A stretch of 10,955 bases of DNA, taken from positions 1-10,955 of the forward strand of contig URYM01000038.1 of assembly GCA_900552095.1 (NCBI GenBank), in the 5' to 3' direction. Made by a program: the position numbers and the translations under genes. Positions within the stretch are counted from its first letter, which is position 1. Every line of letters begins with the position of its first letter. This document shows positions 1 to 6,434 of this stretch, one piece after another. The notes under the pieces were generated by a model. That model saw only the letters and a list, made by a program, of their open reading frames with translations. It did not search any database and had not been told where the DNA came from. The DNA comes from an uncultured Blautia sp. GTDB taxonomy: Bacteria > Bacillota > Clostridia > Lachnospirales > Lachnospiraceae.

Positions 1-34
1 GTCTCGTGGGCTCGGAGATGTGTATAAGAGACAG
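1..34 (+). other. Nextera Read 2 transposon adapter (artefact)
   Basis: These bases match the Illumina Nextera Read 2 transposase adapter: a 15-nt primer tail (1-15) followed by the 19-nt Tn5 mosaic end AGATGTGTATAAGAGACAG (16-34). This is library-preparation sequence and not part of the organism. Genomic sequence starts at 35. An open reading frame runs through the adapter into the first gene, so automatic gene callers can wrongly place a GTG start at position 6. Confidence 0.98.
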
Positions 35-839
35 CTGTTACCGTCCGGGACACGCAGACTATACCTTTGAAAAAAAGTACGGGATCCGCGACTACCGGGG
101 CGGCGGCCGCTCCTCCGGACGGGAGACCATCGGCCGGGTAGCGGCAGGCGCTGTCGCCTCCCTGATTCTCTCCGCCCTTGGAATCACTGTGACTGCCTAT
201 ACCAGGTCGATCGGAGCTGTCTCCTGTTCTTCTTTCAGCAGGGAGGAAATCCAAAAGAATCCTCTTTTTATGCCGGACGCCAAAGCCGCCGCCAGAGCTC
301 AGGAAATCCTGAATTTCTACATGAGCCGTCAGGACTCTGTGGGCGGGATCATTGAATGTGTGGCAGAAGGACTGCCCGCCGGCCTTGGCGATCCCGTTTT
401 TGACAAGCTGGACGCTCTTCTGGGACAGGCTATTTTCTCCATCGGCGCTGTAAAAGGGGTAGAGATCGGGGACGGTTTCGGTGCAGCCCTCGCCACCGGA
501 ACCACCAACAATGATCCTTTCCGGATTAATCTGGCCGGCAAAACTGAAAAATGTTCCAACCATGCCGGAGGGGTCCTGGGAGGAATCAGTGACGGAAGCC
601 CTCTGATCGTGCGCGCCGCCATCAAACCCACCCCTTCCGTCGCCGCCGACCAGCCCACCGTCACCACCGACGGAAAAGAAAAGCTGCTCTCCATACACGG
701 ACGCCATGATCCGGTGATCGTCCCACGGGCCGTCGTCGTCGTAGAATCCATGACTGCCCTGGTGCTTACCGATCTGCTTCTTGCAGATCTGGGAGACCGG
801 ATGGACACCCTTCTCCAGGTGTGGGGAAAAGAAAGATAA
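35..839 (+). CDS. aroC: Chorismate synthase, 5'-truncated
   Basis: Chorismate synthase converts 5-enolpyruvylshikimate-3-phosphate to chorismate in the cytoplasm, using reduced FMN; it is the last step of the shikimate pathway. The visible 267 residues (first full codon at 36) open with the family signature RPGHADYTFEKKYGIRDYRG and the following GGGRSSGRET stretch. They continue with the conserved HAGGVLGGISDGSPL region, the KPTPSV segment and the C-terminal HDPVIVPRAVVVVESM motif. Family members are about 360-390 residues and this signature normally lies near residue 100, so roughly the first 100 residues are missing because the sequenced fragment ends here. The true start is outside the window. 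The gene ends with TAA just before a strong hairpin terminator and converges on the lactonase gene. Nothing suggests that the visible part is damaged. Confidence 0.96.
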
Positions 840-841
840 AA

Positions 842-877
842 CTGCCGCGGGCTTATACCCGCGGCAGACTCTTTTTT
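842..877. terminator. Bidirectional intrinsic terminator between aroC and the lactonase gene
   Basis: A perfect 10-bp stem CTGCCGCGGG (842-851) / CCCGCGGCAG (858-867) with a 6-nt loop is followed on the plus strand by ACTCTTTTTT. On the minus strand the same hairpin is followed by TTTTATCTTTCTTTT, so it should stop both aroC and the convergent lactonase transcript. Confidence 0.9.
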
Positions 878-891
878 CCGTTCTTTCTTTT

Positions 892-1956
892 TTATTCTTC
901 CGTTCCCACTTCTGTGATCAGGATACAGTTTGGCGTATCCACCTTCATAGGCTTTCCCTTCATCACCAGAACATTTTTCTCATAATCAATGGTAAACGTG
1001 GTGATGCTGTTAGACTCGTGATTCACCGATGCAATATGTTTTCCATCTGGAAAGAGCCCCAGCGCTTTGGGATATTCCCCGCTGATGGGCAGGGCAAACT
1101 TCTTCGTCAGCATACCGTTCTGCGGATCGATCGAGAACATGGCCACCGAATTATCTCCCGCAGTGGAAGAAAACAGATACTTCCCATCAGGGGAGATCGC
1201 CAGTGCCTCCGCCGCATCGTGGAGAATGTCCAGCTCATCGGAAAGCGTATCGATCTTCTGGATCCGCTCGAATTCCGGAAGATTTCCCTCTCCATTATAA
1301 GAGTACACCGCCACTTCATTGCTCAGTTCAAAGAGGATATACGCATACTTTCCATCGGCGGAGAAAAGCATGGTTCTGGGACCGCTCTCCCTCTTGCAGC
1401 GCACAATATCCACCAGTTCCAGCTTGTGCTTCCTCGTATTGATCCGGTACACCTTCACCTGGTCAATGCCGTTATCCACCGCACACAGATATTTATTATC
1501 CGGCGTGGGAATCACACAGCTTACATGGGGACGGAAATTCCGCTCCGCCACACTTCCGATCCCTTTATGGAACACACCGTCAAAAATGCTTCCCAAACGC
1601 CCGTCCCGATGCGTGTGAACAACCGTCACCTTCCCATCGTGATACCCTGCCACAAAAAGATATTTTCCGGTAGTATCTACCGAGAGATGGCAACCGCGCA
1701 TTCCCTGAATGCTCACTTTGTTGATATATTCCAGATCTCCGTCGGGAGCCACAGAAAATACCGCCACTCCCTCATCCGAGATCGCGTAAAGATATTTTCC
1801 GTTTTTGGAACGGACAATATGAGAGCAGTTGCTCAGAGGAATTTCCTTGCGCTCTGCCATGGTTCCCTCTTTCACGTCCAGATCATACAAATGGATTCCC
1901 TGACTGGTTCCGTGGGTATACGTTCCTACATATGCAACATATTTCTTTTCCGCCAT
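892..1956 (-). CDS. Lactonase family beta-propeller protein (6-phosphogluconolactonase-like)
   Basis: A 354-residue protein of the seven-bladed beta-propeller lactonase family (Pfam Lactonase, related to E. coli Pgl/YbhE). The fold is visible as a repeated strand-turn motif of the form GKYL-plus-hydrophobic near residues 53, 97, 154, 202, 258 and 305, about 50 residues apart. The N-terminus YVAYVGTYT and the stretch AEALAISPDGKYLFSS are typical of the family. There is no signal peptide, so it is probably cytoplasmic. E. coli Pgl hydrolyses 6-phosphogluconolactone in the pentose phosphate pathway. Members in Clostridia are often annotated that way, but the true substrate cannot be read from sequence, and other lactones or a non-enzymatic role remain possible. 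The ATG at 1956 has an AGGAAAGGA ribosome binding site just upstream. The gene is monocistronic, diverges from the pseudouridine synthase gene and ends at the terminator shared with aroC. Confidence 0.9.
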   Translation of the reverse strand: MAEKKYVAYVGTYTHGTSQGIHLYDLDVKEGTMAERKEIPLSNCSHIVRSKNGKYLYAISDEGVAVFSVAPDGDLEYINKVSIQGMRGCHLSVDTTGKYLFVAGYHDGKVTVVHTHRDGRLGSIFDGVFHKGIGSVAERNFRPHVSCVIPTPDNKYLCAVDNGIDQVKVYRINTRKHKLELVDIVRCKRESGPRTMLFSADGKYAYILFELSNEVAVYSYNGEGNLPEFERIQKIDTLSDELDILHDAAEALAISPDGKYLFSSTAGDNSVAMFSIDPQNGMLTKKFALPISGEYPKALGLFPDGKHIASVNHESNSITTFTIDYEKNVLVMKGKPMKVDTPNCILITEVGTEE

Positions 1957-2029
1957 AACGAATATCCTTTCCTGTTTCTAAAAAGTTTCCCTTCTCTTCG
2001 GGGGCACAGATTGCACTCAATATAAAGTT

Positions 2030-2058
2030 ATTATACCACACTCTTTTTTATTTGACAG
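2030..2058 (-). promoter_or_regulatory. Promoter of the lactonase gene
   Basis: On the minus strand CTGTCA (-35, bases 2053-2058) is followed after 17 bp by a perfect TATAAT (-10, bases 2030-2035) that carries an extended TGG immediately upstream. Transcription would start near 2023, giving a leader of about 65 nt. The -35 occupies nearly the same base pairs as the -35 of the opposite promoter. Confidence 0.7.
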
Positions 2059-2079
2059 CCCTTTTTTGCCGGTTATAAT
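2052..2079 (+). promoter_or_regulatory. Promoter of the RluA-family gene
   Basis: TTGACA (2052-2057), a 16-bp spacer and TATAAT (2074-2079) give a full-consensus sigma-A-type promoter. Transcription would start near 2086, about 54 nt before the ATG at 2140. Confidence 0.85.
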
Positions 2080-2139
2080 AGAAAGAGAACATCCGGACAG
2101 ATTCCGCACCAGACCCAATTTATGAAAGGATTTCCCACC

Positions 2140-3033
2140 ATGGAACGTATTTTTGATTACCGGATCCCGCCGTCGGCCTCCGGGCTTACCATTACTCAGT
2201 ATCTGAAATCTCTTGGCTATTCCCGCCATATTTTAACCCTGTTAAAGCAAAAAGAGGGCAGCCTCTTGCTAAATCAGTCTCCTGCCTTCACAAATGTGCA
2301 CCTGAAAGAGGGAGACCACCTGCATATCCGCCTGTGGGAAGACGCCGGAGACACCTCCATTCTCCCCGCCCCGGTTCCCTTCTCCATTGTCTGGGAAGAT
2401 GAGGATCTTCTCGTAGTAAATAAACCTGCGGACACTCCGATCCATCCCTCCATGGGAAACCGGGAAAACACCCTTGCCAATGGTGTACTTTTTCATTATA
2501 GCCAGCTGGGAAATCCCTTTGTCTACCGCTGTATCAACCGTCTGGACCGGGATACCACCGGCCTTCTTATCATCGCAAAAAATGCTCTGAGCGGCGCGAT
2601 CCTCTCTCAAATGATGAAAGACCGCCAGATCCGCAGAACCTACCTGGCCATCGTAAAGGGGATCCCGCCGGAATGCGGCACGATCGATGCACCGATCGGC
2701 AGAGTTCCCGGCTCCCTCCTTGAACGCCAAGTGGATTTCCTGCACGGGGAAACGGCCGTCACCCACTTTCAGACTCTGCAGCAGCACAAAGAACTTGCTC
2801 TTGTGCAGCTGCGGCTTGAAACCGGACGTACCCACCAGATCCGGGTTCATATGAGCTATCTGGGCTGCCCTCTGATCGGGGATTACCTCTATTATCCTGA
2901 CCGAAGCCTGATCTGCCGGCAGGCTCTTCACTCTGCCCGGCTGGATTTCCTCCATCCGATCACAGGAACCCCCCTCTCCTTTCTGGCGCCCCTGCCCGCC
3001 GATATGGAGCGGGTACTTTTCCTCTCCCGATGA
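2140..3033 (+). CDS. RluA/RluD-family RNA pseudouridine synthase
   Basis: This cytoplasmic enzyme isomerises specific uridines in RNA to pseudouridine. The 297-residue protein has an S4-like RNA-binding N-terminus (about residues 15-66). The synthase core follows, with VVNKPADTPIHPS near 92-104, the catalytic motif NRLDRDTTG at 133-141 (the Asp of RLD, residue 136, is the expected catalytic residue), RRTYLAIVKG at 165-174 and GRTHQIRVHMSYLGCPLIGD at 229-248. The first motif residue is Asn where many relatives have His, a common variation. An upstream in-frame ATG exists at 2122, but the GAAAGGA ribosome binding site (2124-2130) lies inside that extension and 9 nt before the ATG at 2140, so 2140 is the better start. 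The substrate (23S rRNA as for RluD/RluC, or tRNA) cannot be decided from sequence. The gene stands alone, behind its own promoter and before a strong terminator. Confidence 0.95.
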   Translation: MERIFDYRIPPSASGLTITQYLKSLGYSRHILTLLKQKEGSLLLNQSPAFTNVHLKEGDHLHIRLWEDAGDTSILPAPVPFSIVWEDEDLLVVNKPADTPIHPSMGNRENTLANGVLFHYSQLGNPFVYRCINRLDRDTTGLLIIAKNALSGAILSQMMKDRQIRRTYLAIVKGIPPECGTIDAPIGRVPGSLLERQVDFLHGETAVTHFQTLQQHKELALVQLRLETGRTHQIRVHMSYLGCPLIGDYLYYPDRSLICRQALHSARLDFLHPITGTPLSFLAPLPADMERVLFLSR

Positions 3034-3047
3034 CGCACCGCCACTCT

Positions 3048-3079
3048 GAAAAGAGCCGCAGGATCCTGCGGCTCTTTTC
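3048..3079. terminator. Perfectly palindromic bidirectional terminator
   Basis: Bases 3048-3063 and 3064-3079 are exact reverse complements. The RNA hairpin has a GC-rich stem (AGCCGCAG / CTGCGGCT) around GATC, flanked by A-tracts and T-tracts, so TCTTTT follows the stem on either strand. It serves the pseudouridine synthase gene (+) and the trpS-UPF0303 operon (-). Confidence 0.9.
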
Positions 3080-3092
3080 CATATTTCCATTT

Positions 3093-3587
3093 TCAGACTG
3101 CACGGATGCGCGGCACCTCGTCAACGTGGAGATACCTGCTGATACATTTTACCAGAAGATCATGATCCGCCACATGTCCCAGCCCCGAAACTGCCACACT
3201 TCCGATCACTCCCACTTCCTCTACCCGGATGGGGAACGCTCCTCCCACAGCCAGGCAGCCGGAAGAATCCGGAATCAGCTCCTCCAGTTCCTTCTCCCTC
3301 TGTTTCAGACGCACATACATCTGCAGGCTGCTCTCCTCCGTCAGTTTCACCGTCTGCTGTTTTCTCTCCAGACGCTGTGCATTGATCAGATTGGTTCCGT
3401 CCATCCCGTGCTGGAACACGGTGTATCCGTTGTTTAAGCGGATGCTGACTGCCACGCCTGCTCCCAGACGCGCCGCTTCCGCCACGATCTGACAGCCCAG
3501 CGCCCAGGAATCCTCATTGGTAAAGTGAGAAAACTGCAGTATCTCTTCCTGCATTTCCAAAACTTTCAGCAATTCTTCCATCGTCAT
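3093..3587 (-). CDS. UPF0303 / HbpS-like (GlcG-fold) protein of unknown function
   Basis: A 164-residue soluble protein of the UPF0303 family, which shares the HbpS/GlcG fold often labelled 'heme-degrading domain' in databases. Family features are the FTNEDSWALG start of the domain (22-31), VAVSIRLNNGYTVFQHGMDG (45-64), ERKQQTVKLTEESS (74-87), GGAFPI (115-120) and GSVAVSGL followed by HVADHDLLV (129-146). HbpS of Streptomyces binds heme, but heme binding or breakdown has not been established for UPF0303 proteins in general and nothing here proves it. The ATG at 3587 sits 8 nt behind a perfect GGAGG (3596-3600), better spaced than the second in-frame ATG at 3581. The gap to the trpS stop codon is only 27 nt with no terminator, so the gene is probably co-transcribed with trpS. 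No functional link to tryptophan charging is evident. Confidence 0.85.
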   Translation of the reverse strand: MTMEELLKVLEMQEEILQFSHFTNEDSWALGCQIVAEAARLGAGVAVSIRLNNGYTVFQHGMDGTNLINAQRLERKQQTVKLTEESSLQMYVRLKQREKELEELIPDSSGCLAVGGAFPIRVEEVGVIGSVAVSGLGHVADHDLLVKCISRYLHVDEVPRIRAV

Positions 3588-3614
3588 AGCAACAACCTCC
3601 TCTTTTCCGGGATC

Positions 3615-4619
3615 TTACCGGATACGCTCCGGAAATCCCACTTTCTTCTGTACCTTTCTCAGCGTCTTTCCGGCAAAATAGTTTGCTTTCTCCGCATTAT
3701 TCTTAATCACACTGTCAATGTACGCCTTATCTTTCTCCAGCTCGCGCACCCGCTCCTGAAGCGGTTTTAAAACAGACACCACAGCCTCTCCCACAGCCAT
3801 CTTGAAGTCTCCATATCCCTTTCCTTCAAACTGGCGCACCACCTGTTCCTGCGTCTCTCCGGTGCAGGCGCTGTAAATATCGATCAGATTTTTCACTCCC
3901 GGCTGCTCGTCGCAGTAACGGATCTCACCCACAGAATCCGTCACAGCCCGCTTACATTTTCTCATGATCGTATCCGGGTCATCCATCAGATAAATGCTGC
4001 CGTTGGGATTTTCATCTGATTTGGACATCTTTTTGGCAGGATCCTGAAGACTCATGATCTTAGCTCCCACTTTTCCGATATATGCCTCAGGGATTGTAAA
4101 AACATCTCCGTAGACATTGTTAAAACGGATCGCCAGATCTCTGGTCAGTTCCAGATGCTGCATCTGGTCAATTCCCACCGGAACCACATCAGCCTGATAC
4201 AGAAGGATATCTGCAGCCATCAGAACAGGGTAGGTAAAAAGACCCGCATTGATATTATCCGCATGTTTTGCGGATTTGTCCTTAAACTGGGTCATCCGGT
4301 TCAGTTCGCCCATATACGTAAAACAGTTCAGGATCCAGGCCAGCTCCGCATGGCCGGATACGTGAGACTGATAATAAATACAGTTTTTCTCCGGATCAAG
4401 CCCGGCTGCAATATACAGAGTCAGAAGCGCTCTGGCTCTCTTTCTCAGCTCCGCAGGATTCTGGCGGACCGTAATAGAATGGAGGTCTACCACACTGTAG
4501 AAACATTCATATTCGTCACTTAAAGTCAGCCAGTTCTTCAGGGCTCCCAGGTAATTTCCCAGCGTCAGACTGCCGGTTGCCTGCATACCGCTGAACAATA
4601 CTTTCCTGTCATTCATCAT
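3615..4619 (-). CDS. trpS: Tryptophanyl-tRNA synthetase
   Basis: TrpRS is a class I aminoacyl-tRNA synthetase that joins tryptophan to tRNA-Trp using ATP in the cytoplasm. The 334-residue length is normal for the bacterial enzyme. The HIGH-equivalent motif appears as TLGNYLGAL (19-27), preceded by FSGMQATGSL. Other family stretches are FTYPVLMAADILLYQ (128-142), VGIDQMQHLELTRDLA (148-163) and the class I KMSKS signature (197-201) within KKMSKSDENPNGSI. The ATG at 4619 is followed at once by a second ATG; a GAGGA ribosome binding site about 7 nt upstream favours the first. It leads a likely two-gene operon with the UPF0303 gene and has its own promoter divergent from luxS. The predicted leader is only about 40 nt, too short for a T-box riboswitch. 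Confidence 0.98.
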   Translation of the reverse strand: MMNDRKVLFSGMQATGSLTLGNYLGALKNWLTLSDEYECFYSVVDLHSITVRQNPAELRKRARALLTLYIAAGLDPEKNCIYYQSHVSGHAELAWILNCFTYMGELNRMTQFKDKSAKHADNINAGLFTYPVLMAADILLYQADVVPVGIDQMQHLELTRDLAIRFNNVYGDVFTIPEAYIGKVGAKIMSLQDPAKKMSKSDENPNGSIYLMDDPDTIMRKCKRAVTDSVGEIRYCDEQPGVKNLIDIYSACTGETQEQVVRQFEGKGYGDFKMAVGEAVVSVLKPLQERVRELEKDKAYIDSVIKNNAEKANYFAGKTLRKVQKKVGFPERIR

Positions 4620-4666
4620 AATCTTTTCCTCACACTTCTTTTCAGTCTTCCTCTTTTTATCTTTTT

Positions 4667-4695
4667 AGTTTACCATCGTGATCCATCAAAGTCAA
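4667..4695 (-). promoter_or_regulatory. Promoter of the trpS operon
   Basis: On the minus strand TTGACT (-35, bases 4690-4695), a 17-bp spacer and TAAACT (-10, bases 4667-4672), with an extended TGG before the -10. The start would be near 4660, leaving a leader of about 40 nt. Confidence 0.7.
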
Positions 4696-4704
4696 GACAG
4701 CGGC

Positions 4705-4721
4705 GGGATTGAAAAAATCCC
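4705..4721. promoter_or_regulatory. Dyad over the luxS -35: candidate operator
   Basis: GGGATTGAAAAAATCCC is a perfect 6-bp inverted repeat (4705-4710 and 4716-4721) around a 5-bp centre. It covers the luxS -35 hexamer (4709-4714) and lies between the two divergent -35 elements. A protein bound here could block luxS transcription. I do not recognise it as the site of a known regulator, and a short dyad may occur by chance. Confidence 0.3.
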
Positions 4722-4737
4722 CCCTCCATGCTATGAT
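4709..4737 (+). promoter_or_regulatory. Promoter of luxS
   Basis: TTGAAA (4709-4714), a 17-bp spacer and TATGAT (4732-4737) with an extended TGC directly before the -10. The start would be near 4744, about 32 nt before the luxS ATG, which leaves no room for a riboswitch. Confidence 0.8.
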
Positions 4738-4775
4738 TATCCTGAATAAAGAAAAAAATCTGGAGGACTACTGTT

Positions 4776-5255
4776 ATGAATAAAATCGCAAGTTTTACGA
4801 TCGATCACCTGAAACTGCAGCCCGGTGTATACGTATCCCGCAGGGATCAGGTGGAAAATGCCGTGATCACCACCTTCGACATCCGCATGACTTCCCCCAA
4901 TGAAGAGCCTGTCATGAATACAGCGGAAATGCACGCTATGGAGCATCTGGGCGCCACCTTTCTCCGCAACCATCCCCAGTGGGGGGACAAAATCATTTAC
5001 TTCGGCCCCATGGGCTGCCGTACCGGATTCTACCTGCTTCTGGCAGGTGATCTTACCTCCTCCGACGTTCTTCCGCTGATCCGGGAAATGTTCCTTTTCA
5101 TCCGGGATTTCCAGGGAGACGTTCCAGGCGCCTGCGCCAGAGACTGCGGAAACTATCTGGATATGAACCTGCCAATGGCCAATTATCTGGCAGCTCATTT
5201 CTATTCTGACGTACTGGAACATATCACACCGGATCGTCTTACCTATCCGGAATAA
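4776..5255 (+). CDS. luxS: S-ribosylhomocysteine lyase (AI-2 synthesis)
   Basis: LuxS splits S-ribosylhomocysteine into homocysteine and 4,5-dihydroxy-2,3-pentanedione, which cyclises to the quorum-signal precursor AI-2. It therefore serves both the activated methyl cycle and possible cell-cell signalling. The 159 residues match the family's length. The metal-binding HxxEH motif is H53-A-M-E-H57, and the third metal ligand is C124 in ARDCGNYLDM. E56 is the expected general base and C81, in FGPMGCRTGFYL, the expected catalytic cysteine, so all active-site residues are present. The ATG at 4776 lies 9 nt behind a perfect GGAGG (4762-4766). The gene is monocistronic with its own promoter. The partner nucleosidase (mtnN/pfs) and methionine genes are not in the window. 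Confidence 0.98.
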   Translation: MNKIASFTIDHLKLQPGVYVSRRDQVENAVITTFDIRMTSPNEEPVMNTAEMHAMEHLGATFLRNHPQWGDKIIYFGPMGCRTGFYLLLAGDLTSSDVLPLIREMFLFIRDFQGDVPGACARDCGNYLDMNLPMANYLAAHFYSDVLEHITPDRLTYPE

Positions 5256-5263
5256 GAAAAACA

Positions 5264-5314
5264 GCCGTAAAAGCAGCAGAAACAGCCCTCGCTGTCCCTG
5301 CTGCTCTTTACGGC
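5264..5314. terminator. Hairpin between luxS and dut, best as terminator of dut
   Basis: Outer arms GCCGTAAA (5264-5271) and TTTACGGC (5307-5314) continue into GCAGCAG (5273-5279) and CTGCTGC (5298-5304), with an inner ACAGC/GCTGT pairing in the loop. On the minus strand the stem is followed by TGTTTTTCTTATT, a good U-tract, so it should end the nrdG-dut transcript. On the plus strand the tail AGTCAAAAATC is poor, so luxS may terminate here only weakly or be trimmed back to the stem. Confidence 0.75.
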
Positions 5315-5337
5315 AGTCAAAAATCTTTCATCTCCGC

Positions 5338-5853
5338 TTATTTTCCGGTAGTGCTGCCAAAACCGCCATTTCTCACCGCATCAGCAGTATCATCTACCGT
5401 AATTCCATACTCAAGGAAAATTCCCTGCATAAACCCTGTCCCTTCCGGAATCTCCACCGTCTTTCCTTCCCGGGAATCATTGGTGATCTTGGCAAAAATA
5501 TGCCCTTCATTGTCTGAATAAAAATAATCACTGTCAATAATTCCCACCGTATTATTTAACTGCAGACGGTATTTAAAGCCCAGACCGCTGCGGGGATATA
5601 ACTTCAGCACCCATTCCGGCTCCATCTCAGCCCGGATACCCGTGGGAATCTTCGCAGTCTCACCCGGTTTTAACACAATCGTCTCCGGCGCAAAAAAATC
5701 ATATCCGGCGCTGCCCGACGTGGCTCTTCTGGGAAGCTTGATTTTCTCATAAATTTCCCGGATTCTTTCTTCCCTGCTCTCTTCAAAAGTATCTCTCCAG
5801 GAAACCAAAAACTGCTCCCAGCTCACTCTGTGAAATTTTGCAATTTTTCTCAT
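5338..5853 (-). CDS. dut: dUTP diphosphatase (dUTPase) with N-terminal extension
   Basis: dUTPase hydrolyses dUTP to dUMP and pyrophosphate, keeping uracil out of DNA and feeding dTMP synthesis. The trimeric-dUTPase motifs are in order: SAGYDFFAP (48-56), PRSGLGFK (87-94), NNTVGIIDSDYF (100-111), GTGFMQGIF (138-146) and the P-loop-like C-terminal RNGGFGSTTGK (161-171). The first 40 residues are an extra basic and acidic helical segment before the core, making the protein longer (171 residues) than the roughly 145-150 of the minimal enzyme. I believe such extended versions occur in related Clostridia but could not check. The ATG at 5853 follows a GAGGAG ribosome binding site at close spacing. 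Only 13 nt separate it from the nrdG stop, so the two are almost certainly co-transcribed, which fits their shared role in dNTP supply. Confidence 0.95.
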   Translation of the reverse strand: MRKIAKFHRVSWEQFLVSWRDTFEESREERIREIYEKIKLPRRATSGSAGYDFFAPETIVLKPGETAKIPTGIRAEMEPEWVLKLYPRSGLGFKYRLQLNNTVGIIDSDYFYSDNEGHIFAKITNDSREGKTVEIPEGTGFMQGIFLEYGITVDDTADAVRNGGFGSTTGK

Positions 5854-5866
5854 ATTCTCTCCTCAT

Positions 5867-6355
5867 CTAAGCATGAAGCACAACCTGCCCCAGTTCCAGG
5901 CTTTTCGGCACATTGATCACCCGCTGATTATAACTGCCTTTCCACTTCAGAGTCAGATCCTTTTTCTCCGGCTCAAAACGGCCATCCACCAGGACATCCA
6001 GATACTTCATAATCTCCCATTCCCGGATCTCTTCCCAGAGATATCCGGTGTAAAGCCAGATGGTTTTCTTCGGATAACGGCTGCGGATCTCCTTTGCCAG
6101 AGCCGTCACCTCTTTCAGATTTGCTTCATGAAGCGGATCTCCACCGCTGAACGTAATTCCCGCCGTATAATCTTTCTCCAGCTGTTCAAAAATCTCTTCC
6201 CTGGCTTCCCCGTCAAAGAGAATTCCCCCGTCCGGGTCCCAGGTGATGGGATTCTGACACTCCCTGCAATGATGGCCGCAGCCTGCTACCCAGAGCACAA
6301 CCCGCAGCCCGTCACCATTTAGCATATCGTCCTTCGTAATATTATGATATCTCAT
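5867..6355 (-). CDS. nrdG: Anaerobic ribonucleotide reductase activating protein
   Basis: NrdG is a radical-SAM activase: its [4Fe-4S] cluster cleaves S-adenosylmethionine to place the glycyl radical on NrdD, the oxygen-sensitive class III ribonucleoside-triphosphate reductase. The 162 residues show the cluster motif CX3CX2C (C26, C30, C33) in WVAGCGHHCRECQNP, the SAM-contacting TFSGGDPL (68-75), and the WLYTGY (100-105) and LDVLVDGRF (119-127) segments typical of NrdG. It marks the organism as capable of anaerobic DNA precursor synthesis. The partner nrdD is not in the window; the gene upstream is pnp, so nrdG is not beside nrdD here unless they lie close outside. A GGGAG ribosome binding site lies 6 nt before the ATG at 6355. 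That site follows almost directly after the U-tract of the pnp terminator, which leaves unclear how nrdG is transcribed. Confidence 0.96.
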   Translation of the reverse strand: MRYHNITKDDMLNGDGLRVVLWVAGCGHHCRECQNPITWDPDGGILFDGEAREEIFEQLEKDYTAGITFSGGDPLHEANLKEVTALAKEIRSRYPKKTIWLYTGYLWEEIREWEIMKYLDVLVDGRFEPEKKDLTLKWKGSYNQRVINVPKSLELGQVVLHA

Positions 6356-6364
6356 ACTCTACTC

Positions 6365-6409
6365 CCAAAAAACGCTGCCGCATAACACATCGGATGCATT
6401 ATGCGGCAG
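6365..6409 (-). terminator. Intrinsic terminator downstream of pnp, upstream of nrdG
   Basis: On the minus strand an 11-bp perfect stem (arms 6399-6409 and 6375-6385, CTGCCGCATAA / TTATGCGGCAG) with a 13-nt loop is followed by CGTTTTTT. It should end the rpsO-pnp transcript. The nrdG ribosome binding site begins only a few bases beyond the U-tract, so it could alternatively act as an attenuator of nrdG-dut. Confidence 0.85.
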
Positions 6410-6425
6410 TCTGCTCTTCTCTGAA
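6398..6425 (-). promoter_or_regulatory. Weak candidate promoter for nrdG-dut, inside the pnp terminator
   Basis: On the minus strand TTCAGA (bases 6420-6425), a 16-bp spacer and CATAAT (bases 6398-6403, within the first arm of the terminator stem). A transcript starting near 6391 would contain only the second arm and could not form the hairpin. The -35 is poor (4 of 6), so this is tentative. Confidence 0.25.
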
Positions 6426-6434
6426 CCGTTTTTC

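Noticed and set aside
6..35. GTG at position 6 as the start of aroC
   Set aside because: The codon is within the Nextera adapter and the residues up to position 35 are adapter-encoded.
781..2025. A 414-codon open frame on the plus strand
   Set aside because: It lies antisense to the lactonase gene, overlaps the end of aroC, and its translation is rich in Arg, His, Ile and Phe with no recognisable domain. The minus-strand frame has clear beta-propeller repeats.
2122..2139. Upstream ATG at 2122 as the start of the pseudouridine synthase
   Set aside because: The best ribosome binding site (2124-2130) lies inside this extension and is ideally spaced for the ATG at 2140. The extra six residues have no family support.
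2269..3090. A 273-codon open frame on the minus strand
   Set aside because: It is antisense to the RluA-family gene and runs through its terminator, with no ribosome binding site or recognisable domain.
4620..4775. T-box or SAM riboswitch in the trpS-luxS intergenic region
   Set aside because: Both promoters are clear and leave leaders of only about 30-40 nt, too short for either riboswitch.
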